DNA of 12,117 nucleotides from Sphingomonadaceae bacterium (GCA_947446935.1 CANFIV010000009.1:1-12117), one strand, 5' to 3'; shown: positions 1-6,979, counted from the stretch's first letter. Program-made: numbers and translations. The notes: generated by a model from the letters alone, not told the origin.

Positions 1-853
1 CCAGATAGCTCCACGGCGCGGGAAACAGCTTGGCAGAAATCGCATAAAGCACATTGGTGTTGGCCGCCGCGATCTCCTGATCCGAAAGCGCGATCAGGAT
101 CACTGTCATCAGCACAACGAAAAACACGATAAGGTTGATCATCGCCCAGAACGCCCCGCTCGAGGCATCGGCCGGTTCGGTCTCCTCGCCCAGGTTCATG
201 GTCACGTCCCAGCCCCAGTAGAGAAACACCGAAATCATCGCGCCGTCGGCAAAGGACTTGAAGGTGAACGCGGTTGGCGAAATCCAGGCGAGCGAGACGG
301 CATGTGCCGGCTTGGCACCGAACGCGTAAACTGCCGCGAAAATCAGCGCGAAGATGATCGCCGCTTCCGCGATTGTCACGATCACTTGCGCATAGCTTGC
401 ATGGCGAATGCCGCGCAGCACGATAGCTGTCACCGCGGTCAGCCACACCGCAGCAATCCCAGTCACCAGCGGCGTGTTCTCCAACTGATCGGGCGCGAAG
501 AGCAGCAGGGTTGCGGTGGCGGCAGGCAAGGTGGCGGAGACCATGAATACGACCGAGGCGACCATGAGTCCCCAGCCCGCAAAAAAACCCCAGGTCGGGC
601 CGAACACTTTGCCCACCCACGCAAAAGCCGCGCCTGCATCGGGCATCACCCGGTTTAGGCTTGCAAAGGCGAACATCAGCCCCAGCATGAGAAGACCGCT
701 ATAGAGCAGGCTCCCGACCGAAAGCGGCCCGATCGTGGCATAGATGGTCCCGGTGGTGACCGCGATGGAGAAGGCCGGCGAGGTCCCGGCGATGCCCATA
801 ATGGTCGATTCCAGCGCACTGAGCGCGCCTTTGGCCAGACTTTGTTCTGTCAT
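1..853 (-). CDS. APC-superfamily amino acid/amine permease (C-terminus off the left edge)
   Basis: Inner-membrane secondary transporter, predicted to take up an amino acid or amine. Reading from the ATG at 853-851, 284 codons are visible before the window edge; the family is usually about 450-500 residues, so roughly 60% is present. Hydrophobic segments fall near residues 17-42, 48-66, 85-118, 129-147, 152-178, 200-220 and 235-257, about seven helices. Helix 1 contains the GIAGTSPAFS stretch, matching the unwound glycine-rich helix 1 of APC carriers. Helix 6 has YWGWD followed by a GEET motif, also typical. A GGAGAAG stretch about ten bases upstream can serve as ribosome binding site. The gene follows the GntR regulator by 73 bp on the same strand, so the two probably share a transcript. 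I infer that it imports the substrate of the divergent ligase operon. The exact substrate cannot be read from the sequence. Confidence 0.9.
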   Translation of the reverse strand, partial: MTEQSLAKGALSALESTIMGIAGTSPAFSIAVTTGTIYATIGPLSVGSLLYSGLLMLGLMFAFASLNRVMPDAGAAFAWVGKVFGPTWGFFAGWGLMVASVVFMVSATLPAATATLLLFAPDQLENTPLVTGIAAVWLTAVTAIVLRGIRHASYAQVIVTIAEAAIIFALIFAAVYAFGAKPAHAVSLAWISPTAFTFKSFADGAMISVFLYWGWDVTMNLGEETEPADASSGAFWAMINLIVFFVVLMTVILIALSDQEIAAANTNVLYAISAKLFPAPWSYL

Positions 854-926
854 GTCCGCAAGCTTCTCCAAGACCGCCGTGCCCCGACCAGGCGAAAGCG
901 CATCACACGCTGCCGCGCGGCAATGG

Positions 927-1670
927 TCAAGCGTTCTCGGCAGCCCCCCCCACGCGCCGCTTGCCGGCTGCTGCCGCGCCGGTCTGCCTCGCCTCGCTGC
1001 GGATCAAGGTGCTGCCGATATGCGAGATGCCGTCACGGATATCCGCCTCGATCGCGATCCTGAGCGCCATGGTGTCGCGTGCACGCAGCGCCGTCAGCGC
1101 CTCGTGGTGCCGGTCCACCGCATAGTGCGCGTCACTGCTCATGATCGCGCGGCGCAGGAATGGGCCGACTTGCAGCCACAGCGATTCGATCAGCGGAAGA
1201 AACGTCGATTGCGGCACCGCGCCATAAAGGCAGGCGTGGAACGCGAAGTTGGCACCGATCCACACGTCGTAATCGCGCGCGGCCTCTGCCCGCGTGATCG
1301 CGGCATCGAGTTCCTCCATTTCGGCAATGATCGCTTCGGTCACATAGGGCATCGCCCGCTCGGCAGCCTCTGCCTCCAGAACGATGCGCGCGGCGATCAG
1401 ATCGTTGAATCGCTCGATCGTCATAGGCGGAATGCGCACCCGGCGGTTGTCCTGCAGCTCGACCGCGCGCTCCGCCACCAATTGTCGCAGCGCCTCGCGC
1501 ACCGGCATGGAGCTGACATCCAGTTCTTCCGCCAGCCCCCGGATCGTCAGCGACTGTCCTGGCTCAATCCGCCCGAGCATGATGTTGCGGCGCAGCCGGC
1601 TGAGCACCTGTTGCTGCAGCGTGCGCGGATCATCGGCGATGCGTGCCTCACCGAAATCACCGTAGTCCAT
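927..1670 (-). CDS. GntR-family (FadR/FCD subfamily) transcriptional regulator
   Basis: DNA-binding regulator of 247 residues, a normal length for the subfamily. An N-terminal winged helix-turn-helix spans about residues 18-83, with the recognition region around LTIRGLAEELDVSSMPVREALRQL. The C-terminal FCD ligand-binding domain spans about 87-215. It shows the conserved R-x-x-LE-x-x-A-A start, a FAFH histidine and the DRHHEAL motif, whose histidines usually bind a metal or help bind a carboxylate effector. I chose the ATG at 1670-1668 because it has a GGGA-type ribosome binding site just upstream. A TTG at 1709 would add 13 residues and begin right at the operator at 1712-1721. The gene is divergent from the ligase operon and upstream of the permease. 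It is the natural candidate to bind the TGTGATCACA palindromes and regulate both directions, including itself. Effector and sign of control are inferred, not shown. Confidence 0.92.
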   Translation of the reverse strand: MDYGDFGEARIADDPRTLQQQVLSRLRRNIMLGRIEPGQSLTIRGLAEELDVSSMPVREALRQLVAERAVELQDNRRVRIPPMTIERFNDLIAARIVLEAEAAERAMPYVTEAIIAEMEELDAAITRAEAARDYDVWIGANFAFHACLYGAVPQSTFLPLIESLWLQVGPFLRRAIMSSDAHYAVDRHHEALTALRARDTMALRIAIEADIRDGISHIGSTLIRSEARQTGAAAAGKRRVGGAAENA

Positions 1671-1711
1671 CGCCTGTCCCTGCAATCCCGTTCCCGCGCC
1701 TAGCGCCAATA

Positions 1712-1721
1712 TGTGATCACA
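1712..1721. promoter_or_regulatory. Putative GntR operator, site 1 (TGTGATCACA, exact)
   Basis: Perfect 10-bp palindrome located 42 bp upstream of the gntR ATG. Its GT-N4-AC core fits the general GT...AC pattern of GntR-family operators. The same sequence recurs at three other intergenic places in this window (1808, 6900, 6964). Position just upstream of gntR suggests autoregulation. That the GntR protein is the binder is inference from proximity. Confidence 0.6.
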
Positions 1722-1781
1722 AATAGCTGGTCTCCAGCGCCGGGTCCAGCCAGCAGAGCCTCAAGATGAGGCCAAGATTCG

Positions 1782-1810
1782 TTGACACCCCTCACCTTGC
1801 CTCATTATGT
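1782..1810 (+). promoter_or_regulatory. Predicted sigma-70 promoter of the ligase operon
   Basis: An exact TTGACA -35 box (1782-1787) is followed after 17 bp by TTATGT (1805-1810) as a weaker -10 box. Transcription would start near 1817, giving a leader of about 64 nt before the ATG at 1881. The -10 box overlaps operator site 2 by three bases, an arrangement typical of repression by steric block. Confidence 0.55.
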
Positions 1811-1817
1811 GATCACG
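1808..1817. promoter_or_regulatory. Putative GntR operator, site 2 (TGTGATCACG, 9/10)
   Basis: Matches the site 1 palindrome at 9 of 10 positions and lies across the -10 box and expected start site of the ligase promoter. Its centre is 96 bp from that of site 1, about nine helical turns, so the two sites would lie on nearly the same face of the DNA and could be bridged by a dimer pair. Looping is inference. Confidence 0.6.
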
Positions 1818-1880
1818 AAATTGCCGGAAAGCCCAGCGGACCGCCCGCGCCGCACCGGCCCTTGGACATTCCGAAAAGCC

Positions 1881-3272
1881 ATGACCACACCATCCAGCCA
1901 GATCGCCCCGCTCGCCGAGGCCGAGGCCTTCCTCGCCGCAAACCCCGATATCGCCTTCATCGAAGTGATCTTCACCGCGCTTTCAGGTGTGCCGCGCGGC
2001 AAGCGCATCCGGCGCAGCGAACTCGCCACTGTCTTTGCCAGCGGCCGCCTGTTTCCCAGTTCGATGCTGGTCGCGGACGTGACCGGTCAGGACTGTGAAG
2101 ACACCGGCCTCGTCTGGGGCACCGGCGATCCGGACTACCTGCTGCGTCCGGTTTCGGGCACGCTGGTCAAGGCCCCGTGGCTCGGCGATGATGTCGCGCA
2201 AGTGCTCACTTCGATGTACTACCTCGACGGTACGCCCTGCGAACTCGATCCCCGGCATGTGCTGCAAGGCGTGCTGGACCGCTTCAAGTCGCTGTCCCTC
2301 ACCCCCGTCGTCGCCTGCGAGATCGAGTATTACCTCGTCGACGCGCTGCGCGGCCCCCATGGCGAAGTGCGCCTTGCGGGCGCCCCCGCCACCGGCGTTG
2401 TTCCGCATCTCACCGACGTGTTCAGCCTGCGCGATGTTCAGGACTTCGCCCCCTTCTTCAAGGAGCTCTGGCGGCAGGCGGACGTGCAGGGCATCCCGCT
2501 CGAAGCCGTCATCGCCGAATATGCCGCCGGCCAGGTCGAACTCACGCTGCACCACCGCCCCGATGCCCTGCGCGCGGGCGACGAGGCGCAGATGTACAAG
2601 CGCCTCGCCAAGGGCGTCGCGGTTTCGCAGGGCATGGAGGCCACGTTCATGGCCAAGCCCTTCAGCCAGTCGGCCGGCAGCTCGATGCACCTCCACTTCA
2701 GCATGGCGGACGCATCGGGTGCGAATATCTTCGCCAGCGAAGACCCCGAAGGCACCCCGCTTATGCGCCACGCCATCGGAGGCCTGCGCGATACACAGGC
2801 CGGCGCGTTCGGCATCTTTGCGCCCAATGCCAATTCCTACCGCCGCTTCCGCGCCAATTCCTATGCGCCCACCGCACCGATCTGGGGCGTGAACAACCGC
2901 TCGGTCTCGCTGCGCGTCCCCGCAGGGCCGCCCGCCTCGCGCCACGTCGAGCACCGCTTCGCCGGGGCCGACGCCAACCCCTACCTCGCGCTCGCCGCCA
3001 TGCTCGCGGGTGTGCACTATGGCATGGTCAACCAGATAGACCCCGGCCCGGCGGTCGTCGGCGATGGCTACAAGGCGGCGGCGGATTCGACGCATCAGGT
3101 TCCCGGCAACTGGTACGCCGCGATCGATGCGCTCGACAGTTCCGCGATCATGCGCGACTATCTCGGCTCGCGCTTCGTCGACATGTACTGCGCGGTGAAG
3201 CGCACCGAACAGGACCGCTTCTTCAGTGAGGTCACCGCGCTCGACTATGACTGGTACCTCAAAAACGCCTGA
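1881..3272 (+). CDS. Glutamine synthetase family protein, gamma-glutamyl-amine ligase (PuuA-like)
   Basis: Cytoplasmic ATP-dependent ligase of 463 residues, predicted to join the gamma-carboxyl of glutamate to an amine rather than to ammonia. The N-terminal beta-grasp part carries FTALSGVPRGKRI. The catalytic domain shows metal and nucleotide residues: E147 and E149 in EIEYY, H270 and H272 in SMHLHFS, NSYRRF at 318-323, VNNRS near 337-341, and EHRFAGADANPY from E357. The last motif is typical of the GlnT/PuuA-type branch, not of housekeeping GlnA; I see no adenylylation-site signature. I chose the ATG at 1881. The frame is open upstream to a TTG at 1782, but that TTG is the -35 box of the predicted promoter. 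The ribosome binding site is weak. The PLP-enzyme start lies inside this gene's 3' end, so the products are probably coupled. The substrate (polyamine, alkylamine or amino alcohol) is not determined by sequence. Confidence 0.92.
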   Translation: MTTPSSQIAPLAEAEAFLAANPDIAFIEVIFTALSGVPRGKRIRRSELATVFASGRLFPSSMLVADVTGQDCEDTGLVWGTGDPDYLLRPVSGTLVKAPWLGDDVAQVLTSMYYLDGTPCELDPRHVLQGVLDRFKSLSLTPVVACEIEYYLVDALRGPHGEVRLAGAPATGVVPHLTDVFSLRDVQDFAPFFKELWRQADVQGIPLEAVIAEYAAGQVELTLHHRPDALRAGDEAQMYKRLAKGVAVSQGMEATFMAKPFSQSAGSSMHLHFSMADASGANIFASEDPEGTPLMRHAIGGLRDTQAGAFGIFAPNANSYRRFRANSYAPTAPIWGVNNRSVSLRVPAGPPASRHVEHRFAGADANPYLALAAMLAGVHYGMVNQIDPGPAVVGDGYKAAADSTHQVPGNWYAAIDALDSSAIMRDYLGSRFVDMYCAVKRTEQDRFFSEVTALDYDWYLKNA

Positions 3273-4656
3273 TCCGCTTCTGGAGCGCCGCGAACGCGCC
3301 TTCGGCAAAGGCGCGAAGCTGTTCTATGATACGCCGCTGCACCTCGTTCGTGGCGAGGGTGCCCATCTGTTCGCCGCCGATGGCCGCCGCTATGTCGACA
3401 TGTACAACAACGTGCCCTGCGTCGGCCACGCGCACCCGCGCATTGTCGAGGCCATGGCGCGCCAACAGGCCACGCTCAACACGCACAGCCGCTACCTCAG
3501 CGAACCCGCCATCGCGCTCGCTGAGCGCCTGACAGCCCTCCAGCGCGTCACGGAAAGCGCCATTTTCAGTTGCAGCGGCACCGAGGCCATCGAAGTCGCG
3601 ATCCGCATCGCTCGCATCGCAACGGGCGCGAAAGGCATCGTCTGCACCGACCACACCTATCACGGAAACAACACGCTGGTCGGCGCGCTGACGAACCTTC
3701 CGGCTGGCGACACACGCCACACCGACGTGCGCTCCATTCCTTTCCCCGAAACCTTGCGCCCCATCGCGCCGAACCTCACCGGCGAAGCGCTGGCGGATGC
3801 CTATGTCGCCCGCCTCTGCGCCGCCATCGAAGATCTGAAAGCCGCAGGAGCAGGCTTTGCCGCGCTCATCCTCTGCCCGATCCTCGCCAACGAGGGTCTG
3901 CCCGATATCCCCTCAGGCTTCATGGCCAAGGCGGCACAGGCCGTGCACGCGGCAGGCGGCCTGATCATCGCCGACGAAGTGCAGGCCGGCTATGGCCGCA
4001 CCGGTCAGTGGTGGGGCTATGACGCTGTCGGTCTCGTCCCCGATATCGTCGTCACCGGCAAACCGATGGGCGCGGGCCTCCCGCTCGCAGCCACGACCGC
4101 GCGGCGCGATCTGGTCGAGGGCTTCCGTGCCGAAACCCGCTACTTCAACACGTTCGCCGCCAGCCCGCTGCAAGGCGCGGTGGGCCTCGCCGTGATCGAC
4201 GTGCTCGAATCCGAAGGCCTGATCGAGAACGCGCGCGTGCTCGGCGCGGAGCTCAAAGCGGCACTAAAGCAGCGCCTCGGCCACTGGCCGGGCCTCGCCG
4301 ATGTGCGCGGCACCGGACTGTTCCTGGCCGCAGAATTCGTCGGCGACGAGGGCGAGCCTGATACCGCAAAGGCCTTCGATCTTGTCTGTGCCTTGCGTGA
4401 TCGAGGCTTCCTCACCTCGATCGACGGCGCGTTCAACAACTGCGTCAAGATCCGCCCGCCTCTCGCCCTGCAACGCGAGGACGGGCTCGCCTACCTCGAT
4501 GCCTTCGATGCCTCCGTCGCGCATGGCAGAAGGCCCGCCGATCGAAGCCTATGCCCCCGCCGCCGAGGCCGCACTCGCGCAATTCGGCCTTGCCGACGCG
4601 GCCCTCAGCCCCATCGGCAAAAGCGAAAACGTCGTCTTCCGCACCGAAGCCTCTGA
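3247..4656 (+). CDS. Class III PLP-dependent aminotransferase / phospho-lyase-like enzyme
   Basis: Fold-type I PLP enzyme of 469 codons as read, of which about 425 form the family-like body. Visible are SCSGTEA near 108-114 (phosphate binding), YHG at 138-140, D243 in IADEVQAGYGR (pyridine nitrogen), and K272 in TGKPMG (Schiff base). The stretches NNVPCVGHAHP, LNTHSRYL and PDIVVTGKPMG closely resemble the AGXT2L1/AGXT2L2 clade. Members of that clade are phospho-lyases acting on phosphoethanolamine or phosphohydroxylysine, not transaminases. The adjacent APH-fold kinase strengthens that reading; an ordinary omega-aminotransferase remains possible. The ATG at 3247 overlaps the ligase gene by 26 bp; a GTG at 3226 is an alternative. 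The body ends near VKIRPPLALQ...LDAFDASVAHG (about 4520). After that the frame stays open for about 44 Arg/Pro-rich codons across the kinase gene, probably a non-native tail or a sign of frame disruption. Confidence 0.88.
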   Translation: MTGTSKTPDPLLERRERAFGKGAKLFYDTPLHLVRGEGAHLFAADGRRYVDMYNNVPCVGHAHPRIVEAMARQQATLNTHSRYLSEPAIALAERLTALQRVTESAIFSCSGTEAIEVAIRIARIATGAKGIVCTDHTYHGNNTLVGALTNLPAGDTRHTDVRSIPFPETLRPIAPNLTGEALADAYVARLCAAIEDLKAAGAGFAALILCPILANEGLPDIPSGFMAKAAQAVHAAGGLIIADEVQAGYGRTGQWWGYDAVGLVPDIVVTGKPMGAGLPLAATTARRDLVEGFRAETRYFNTFAASPLQGAVGLAVIDVLESEGLIENARVLGAELKAALKQRLGHWPGLADVRGTGLFLAAEFVGDEGEPDTAKAFDLVCALRDRGFLTSIDGAFNNCVKIRPPLALQREDGLAYLDAFDASVAHGRRPADRSLCPRRRGRTRAIRPCRRGPQPHRQKRKRRLPHRSL

Positions 4657-5512
4657 CGGTGTGACATACGCCCTGCGCCTCCACCGCCCCGGCTACCTCG
4701 CTCTCCCTGCGCTCGAATCCGAACGCCTGTTCACCGCTGAACTCGCCGAGCAAGGCCTGATGGTCCCGACCGGCCGCCCCACCACAGCCGGAAACTGGTA
4801 CGCCCAGGTCGCCACCCCCGATCCCGAAGGCAGCCGCCTTGCCGGCCTCACCCTCTGGCACCCCGGCCAGACGCTCGAAAGCCTGATCGGCAAGGATCGC
4901 GGCCCAGCCACTTGGGACTGGTTCGAGCGTACCGGCGCGCTCCTCGCCGATCTCCACAACGCCGCTTCAGGCTGGAACCCGCCCCCCGCTTTCACCCGCC
5001 ACCGCCTAGACGCAGACGGCCTTGTCGGCGAAGCGCCGTTCTGGGGCCGTTTCTGGGATCTGCCCTGCCTCACGGCAGATGAACGCCGGCTCCTGACAGT
5101 GGCGCGCGACCTCGCCACCAGCCGCCTCGCGGACCTTGCCGATCCGCTCCTGCTCATCCACGCCGATGCCCACCCCGCCAACGTCCTCGTCAGCGAAGGC
5201 CACTTGGGCCTCATCGATTTCGACGATTGCGCCTGGGGCTGGCCCGTCTTCGACATGGCCGTCAGCCTGTGGAGCGCCTCCAGCGAGCCGCGGTTCGGCG
5301 AACTGCGGGGCCGGTTCCTCGCTGGCTACGCCAGCCGCCGCGCACTCCCAGCGGACGTGCTGGCGCAGTTCGACCTGTTCCTGCTCACCCGCACGCTCAT
5401 GCTGATCGGCTGGTCAGCCGACCGCCCAGAAGTGGCGGGTGACGCAGCGGAGTGGAAGCCCCGCCTGATCGGCAAGGTATTGAAAGGAATCGAGGATCTG
5501 AATCGGACCTGA
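4523..5512 (+). CDS. APH-fold phosphotransferase (small-molecule kinase)
   Basis: Aminoglycoside-phosphotransferase-fold enzyme of 329 residues. The N-lobe has GKSENVVFRTE (nucleotide loop) and YALRLHRPGY, with R or H in place of a simple lysine context. The Brenner motif is HADAHPAN at H213-N220, with D215 as presumed catalytic base and N220 binding metal. The DFDD motif at 232-235 supplies the second metal ligand. This family phosphorylates hydroxyl groups of small molecules; homologues include homoserine kinase II, SrkA/RdoA and hydroxylysine kinase. Next to a phospho-lyase-like PLP enzyme, the likely job is phosphorylating an amino alcohol or hydroxy-amino acid so that the partner can eliminate phosphate (inference). 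I chose the ATG at 4523; in-frame ATGs at 4499 and 4508 are possible. None has a clear ribosome binding site, consistent with translation coupled to the overlapping upstream frame. It is the last gene of the operon. Confidence 0.87.
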   Translation: MAEGPPIEAYAPAAEAALAQFGLADAALSPIGKSENVVFRTEASDGVTYALRLHRPGYLALPALESERLFTAELAEQGLMVPTGRPTTAGNWYAQVATPDPEGSRLAGLTLWHPGQTLESLIGKDRGPATWDWFERTGALLADLHNAASGWNPPPAFTRHRLDADGLVGEAPFWGRFWDLPCLTADERRLLTVARDLATSRLADLADPLLLIHADAHPANVLVSEGHLGLIDFDDCAWGWPVFDMAVSLWSASSEPRFGELRGRFLAGYASRRALPADVLAQFDLFLLTRTLMLIGWSADRPEVAGDAAEWKPRLIGKVLKGIEDLNRT

Positions 5513-5539
5513 AGCTTACTTGAGATTCAGGATTCATCT

Positions 5540-6856
5540 TTAGATTCCAAGCTTGTCCCTGAGGCCATAGTACCACGAGCCCATCACGCAGTAGGGCACG
5601 CGAAACAGCTTGCCGCCGACGAACGGAATATAGGGCAGCGAGGCAAACACATCGAACTTGCTCATTTGTCCGTCGATTGCCTCGGCCAGCCGCCGCCCGA
5701 GCATCTGCGTCGTCGTCACCCCGTGGCCGCTATCGCCTTGCGAAAAATAGACACTGTCCGAAACGCGCCCCATCTGCGGATAGCGCGTCATGGTCAGCGC
5801 GAAGTTGCCGCTCCACTGAAACTCGATCTTCGCATTCTTCAGCTGCGGGAACGTCAGGTGCATTTGCGGCACGATCTTGCCCTCGATCGAGGCCGGATCG
5901 GTGCCGCCATAGACCGTGCCGCCGCCATAGAGCAGCCGGCCATCGGCAGTGCGCCGATAATAATCAGGGATATAGCGGATATCCTCGATGCAGTAGTTCG
6001 TCGGAAAGAGCTCCTCCAGCAGATCGTCACCCAGCACCTCGGTCGTGATGATCTGGCTGGAAACCGGCAGGATGCGAGAGGACAAGTCAGGCGCGGCATC
6101 GCCAAGATAGGCGTTGCCGCAGACCAGCACTTTCTTGGCGCTCACCTTGCCCTTGGCGGTATGCACCACCGGTACCGCGCCGCGATCCACATGCGTCACG
6201 CGCGAATGCTCGAAGATCCGCCCACCCAGCCCCTCGAACGCCGCCGCTTCGCCCAGCACATAGTTGAGCGAGTGCATGTGCCCGCCCTTGGGATCGAACA
6301 TGCCGCCGATATAGCGATCCGAATTGATATGCTTGCGCGCCTCCGCGCCCTCGGCAAGGAACATCTCGCTGTGGCCGTGGCGGTGCCATTCCTCGGTGCG
6401 CTCGGCCAACTCGCGCAGCTGCGGCTTGCTCATCGCAACAATGGCGTTGCCCGCGCGCAGATCGCACTGGATGCCATACTTCGCCACGCGCTCGCGGATG
6501 ATAGCCTGGCCTTCCAGCGCCATCGCCCCGAACGCCGCCTCTGCATCCGCCCCGTAATGCTTGCGCACTTCCTGCATCCGGCGGCTGTAGCCATTGACGA
6601 GCTGCCCGCCGTTGCGCCCCGAAGCGCCCCAGCCCACGCGCTCGCCCTCGATCACGATCACCTTGTACCCGCGCTCGGCCAGCTCCAGCGCCGCTCCCAT
6701 GCCGGTGAACCCCGCGCCGACCACGCAGATGTCGCAGGTCTCCTCACCCAGCAGTTCAGGGCGGCGCGGCGTGGAGTTTGCCGTCGCGGCATAATAGCTG
6801 GGCAGGCCTGCATAAGGTGCGGCGGGGGTGAAGTGTTCGATTGTGCGGTCAGTCAT
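5540..6856 (-). CDS. DAO-family FAD-dependent amine oxidoreductase (PuuB-like)
   Basis: Flavin enzyme of 438 residues, predicted to oxidise an amine, amino acid or gamma-glutamyl-amine to an imine/aldehyde with release of peroxide. The Rossmann FAD site is CVVGAGFTGMG at about 44-54, followed by the acidic strand end VIVIEGE and the characteristic ASGRNGGQ at 78-85. A C-terminal QGDSGHGVTTT segment is the second flavin-contact region, and the tail YYGLRDKLGI is like PuuB-type oxidases. There is no signal peptide. The gene converges on the kinase gene with 27 bp between the stops. Its upstream region carries two copies of the palindrome found at the ligase promoter, so it is probably co-regulated and acts on the ligase product. 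The ATG at 6856 has no Shine-Dalgarno sequence, and the predicted promoter would give a leaderless or nearly leaderless mRNA. Glycine or sarcosine oxidase-like activity is the main alternative. Confidence 0.9.
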   Translation of the reverse strand: MTDRTIEHFTPAAPYAGLPSYYAATANSTPRRPELLGEETCDICVVGAGFTGMGAALELAERGYKVIVIEGERVGWGASGRNGGQLVNGYSRRMQEVRKHYGADAEAAFGAMALEGQAIIRERVAKYGIQCDLRAGNAIVAMSKPQLRELAERTEEWHRHGHSEMFLAEGAEARKHINSDRYIGGMFDPKGGHMHSLNYVLGEAAAFEGLGGRIFEHSRVTHVDRGAVPVVHTAKGKVSAKKVLVCGNAYLGDAAPDLSSRILPVSSQIITTEVLGDDLLEELFPTNYCIEDIRYIPDYYRRTADGRLLYGGGTVYGGTDPASIEGKIVPQMHLTFPQLKNAKIEFQWSGNFALTMTRYPQMGRVSDSVYFSQGDSGHGVTTTQMLGRRLAEAIDGQMSKFDVFASLPYIPFVGGKLFRVPYCVMGSWYYGLRDKLGI

Positions 6857-6864
6857 GCGGCCGG

Positions 6865-6892
6865 ATTAGGAGCCGAGCCACCGCAATGTCAA
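6865..6892 (-). promoter_or_regulatory. Predicted promoter of the FAD oxidoreductase gene
   Basis: On the minus strand TTGACA (6892-6887, exact consensus) is followed after 16 bp by CCTAAT (6870-6865, 4 of 6 matches to TATAAT). Only eight bases separate the -10 box from the ATG at 6856, so transcription would begin at or within about two bases of the start codon. The 18-bp palindrome at 6896-6913 ends three bases upstream of the -35 box. Confidence 0.5.
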
Positions 6893-6895
6893 CGC

Positions 6896-6913
6896 AAAAT
6901 GTGATCACATTTT
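6896..6913. promoter_or_regulatory. Putative GntR operator, site 3 (18-bp perfect palindrome)
   Basis: The sequence aaaatgtgatcacatttt is a perfect 18-bp palindrome with the shared TGTGATCACA core at 6900-6909. It abuts the -35 box of the oxidoreductase promoter, with its centre near -48 relative to the predicted start. It is the strongest copy of the element in the window. Confidence 0.65.
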
Positions 6914-6963
6914 CATCACAACGCCTAAGCTACGACCGGCAAAGCCGATCTATCCGCCCTCTT

Positions 6964-6973
6964 TGTGATCAAA
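6964..6973. promoter_or_regulatory. Putative GntR operator, site 4 (TGTGATCAAA, 9/10)
   Basis: Matches the shared palindrome at 9 of 10 positions and lies six bases beyond the stop codon of the Lrp-type gene. Its centre is 64 bp (about six helical turns) from that of site 3, so both copies face the same side. It is probably an auxiliary site for the oxidoreductase promoter. Confidence 0.45.
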
Positions 6974-6979
6974 TTCCCC

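Noticed and set aside
854..926. Separate promoter or hairpin between gntR and the permease
   Set aside because: No -35/-10 pair, no palindrome copy and no stable hairpin seen in the 73 bp; co-transcription is the simpler reading.
1712..1721. TGTGATCACA read as a CRP/FNR binding site
   Set aside because: CRP sites are TGTGA-N6-TCACA. Here the half-sites overlap at the centre with no 6-bp spacer, so the geometry is wrong; a GntR-type operator next to a gntR gene fits better.
1782..1880. Longer ligase start at the TTG at 1782
   Set aside because: The TTG is part of a consensus -35 box, the added 33 residues do not look like the glutamine synthetase fold, and the ATG at 1881 begins a normal-length protein.
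4525..4656. Arg/Pro-rich C-terminal tail of the PLP enzyme as a real domain
   Set aside because: Its composition is what an off-frame reading of GC-rich coding DNA gives, and it lies wholly over the well-supported kinase gene.
5498..5530. Possible terminator stem CTGAATC/GATTCAG between the convergent kinase and oxidase genes
   Set aside because: Only 7 bp with a 19-nt loop, AT-containing stem, no following T-run, and part of it lies inside the kinase coding end.
5512..5554. Two AAGCTT copies and three GATTC copies in the convergent junction
   Set aside because: Short, low-information repeats; no sign of mobile element ends or of a protein site.
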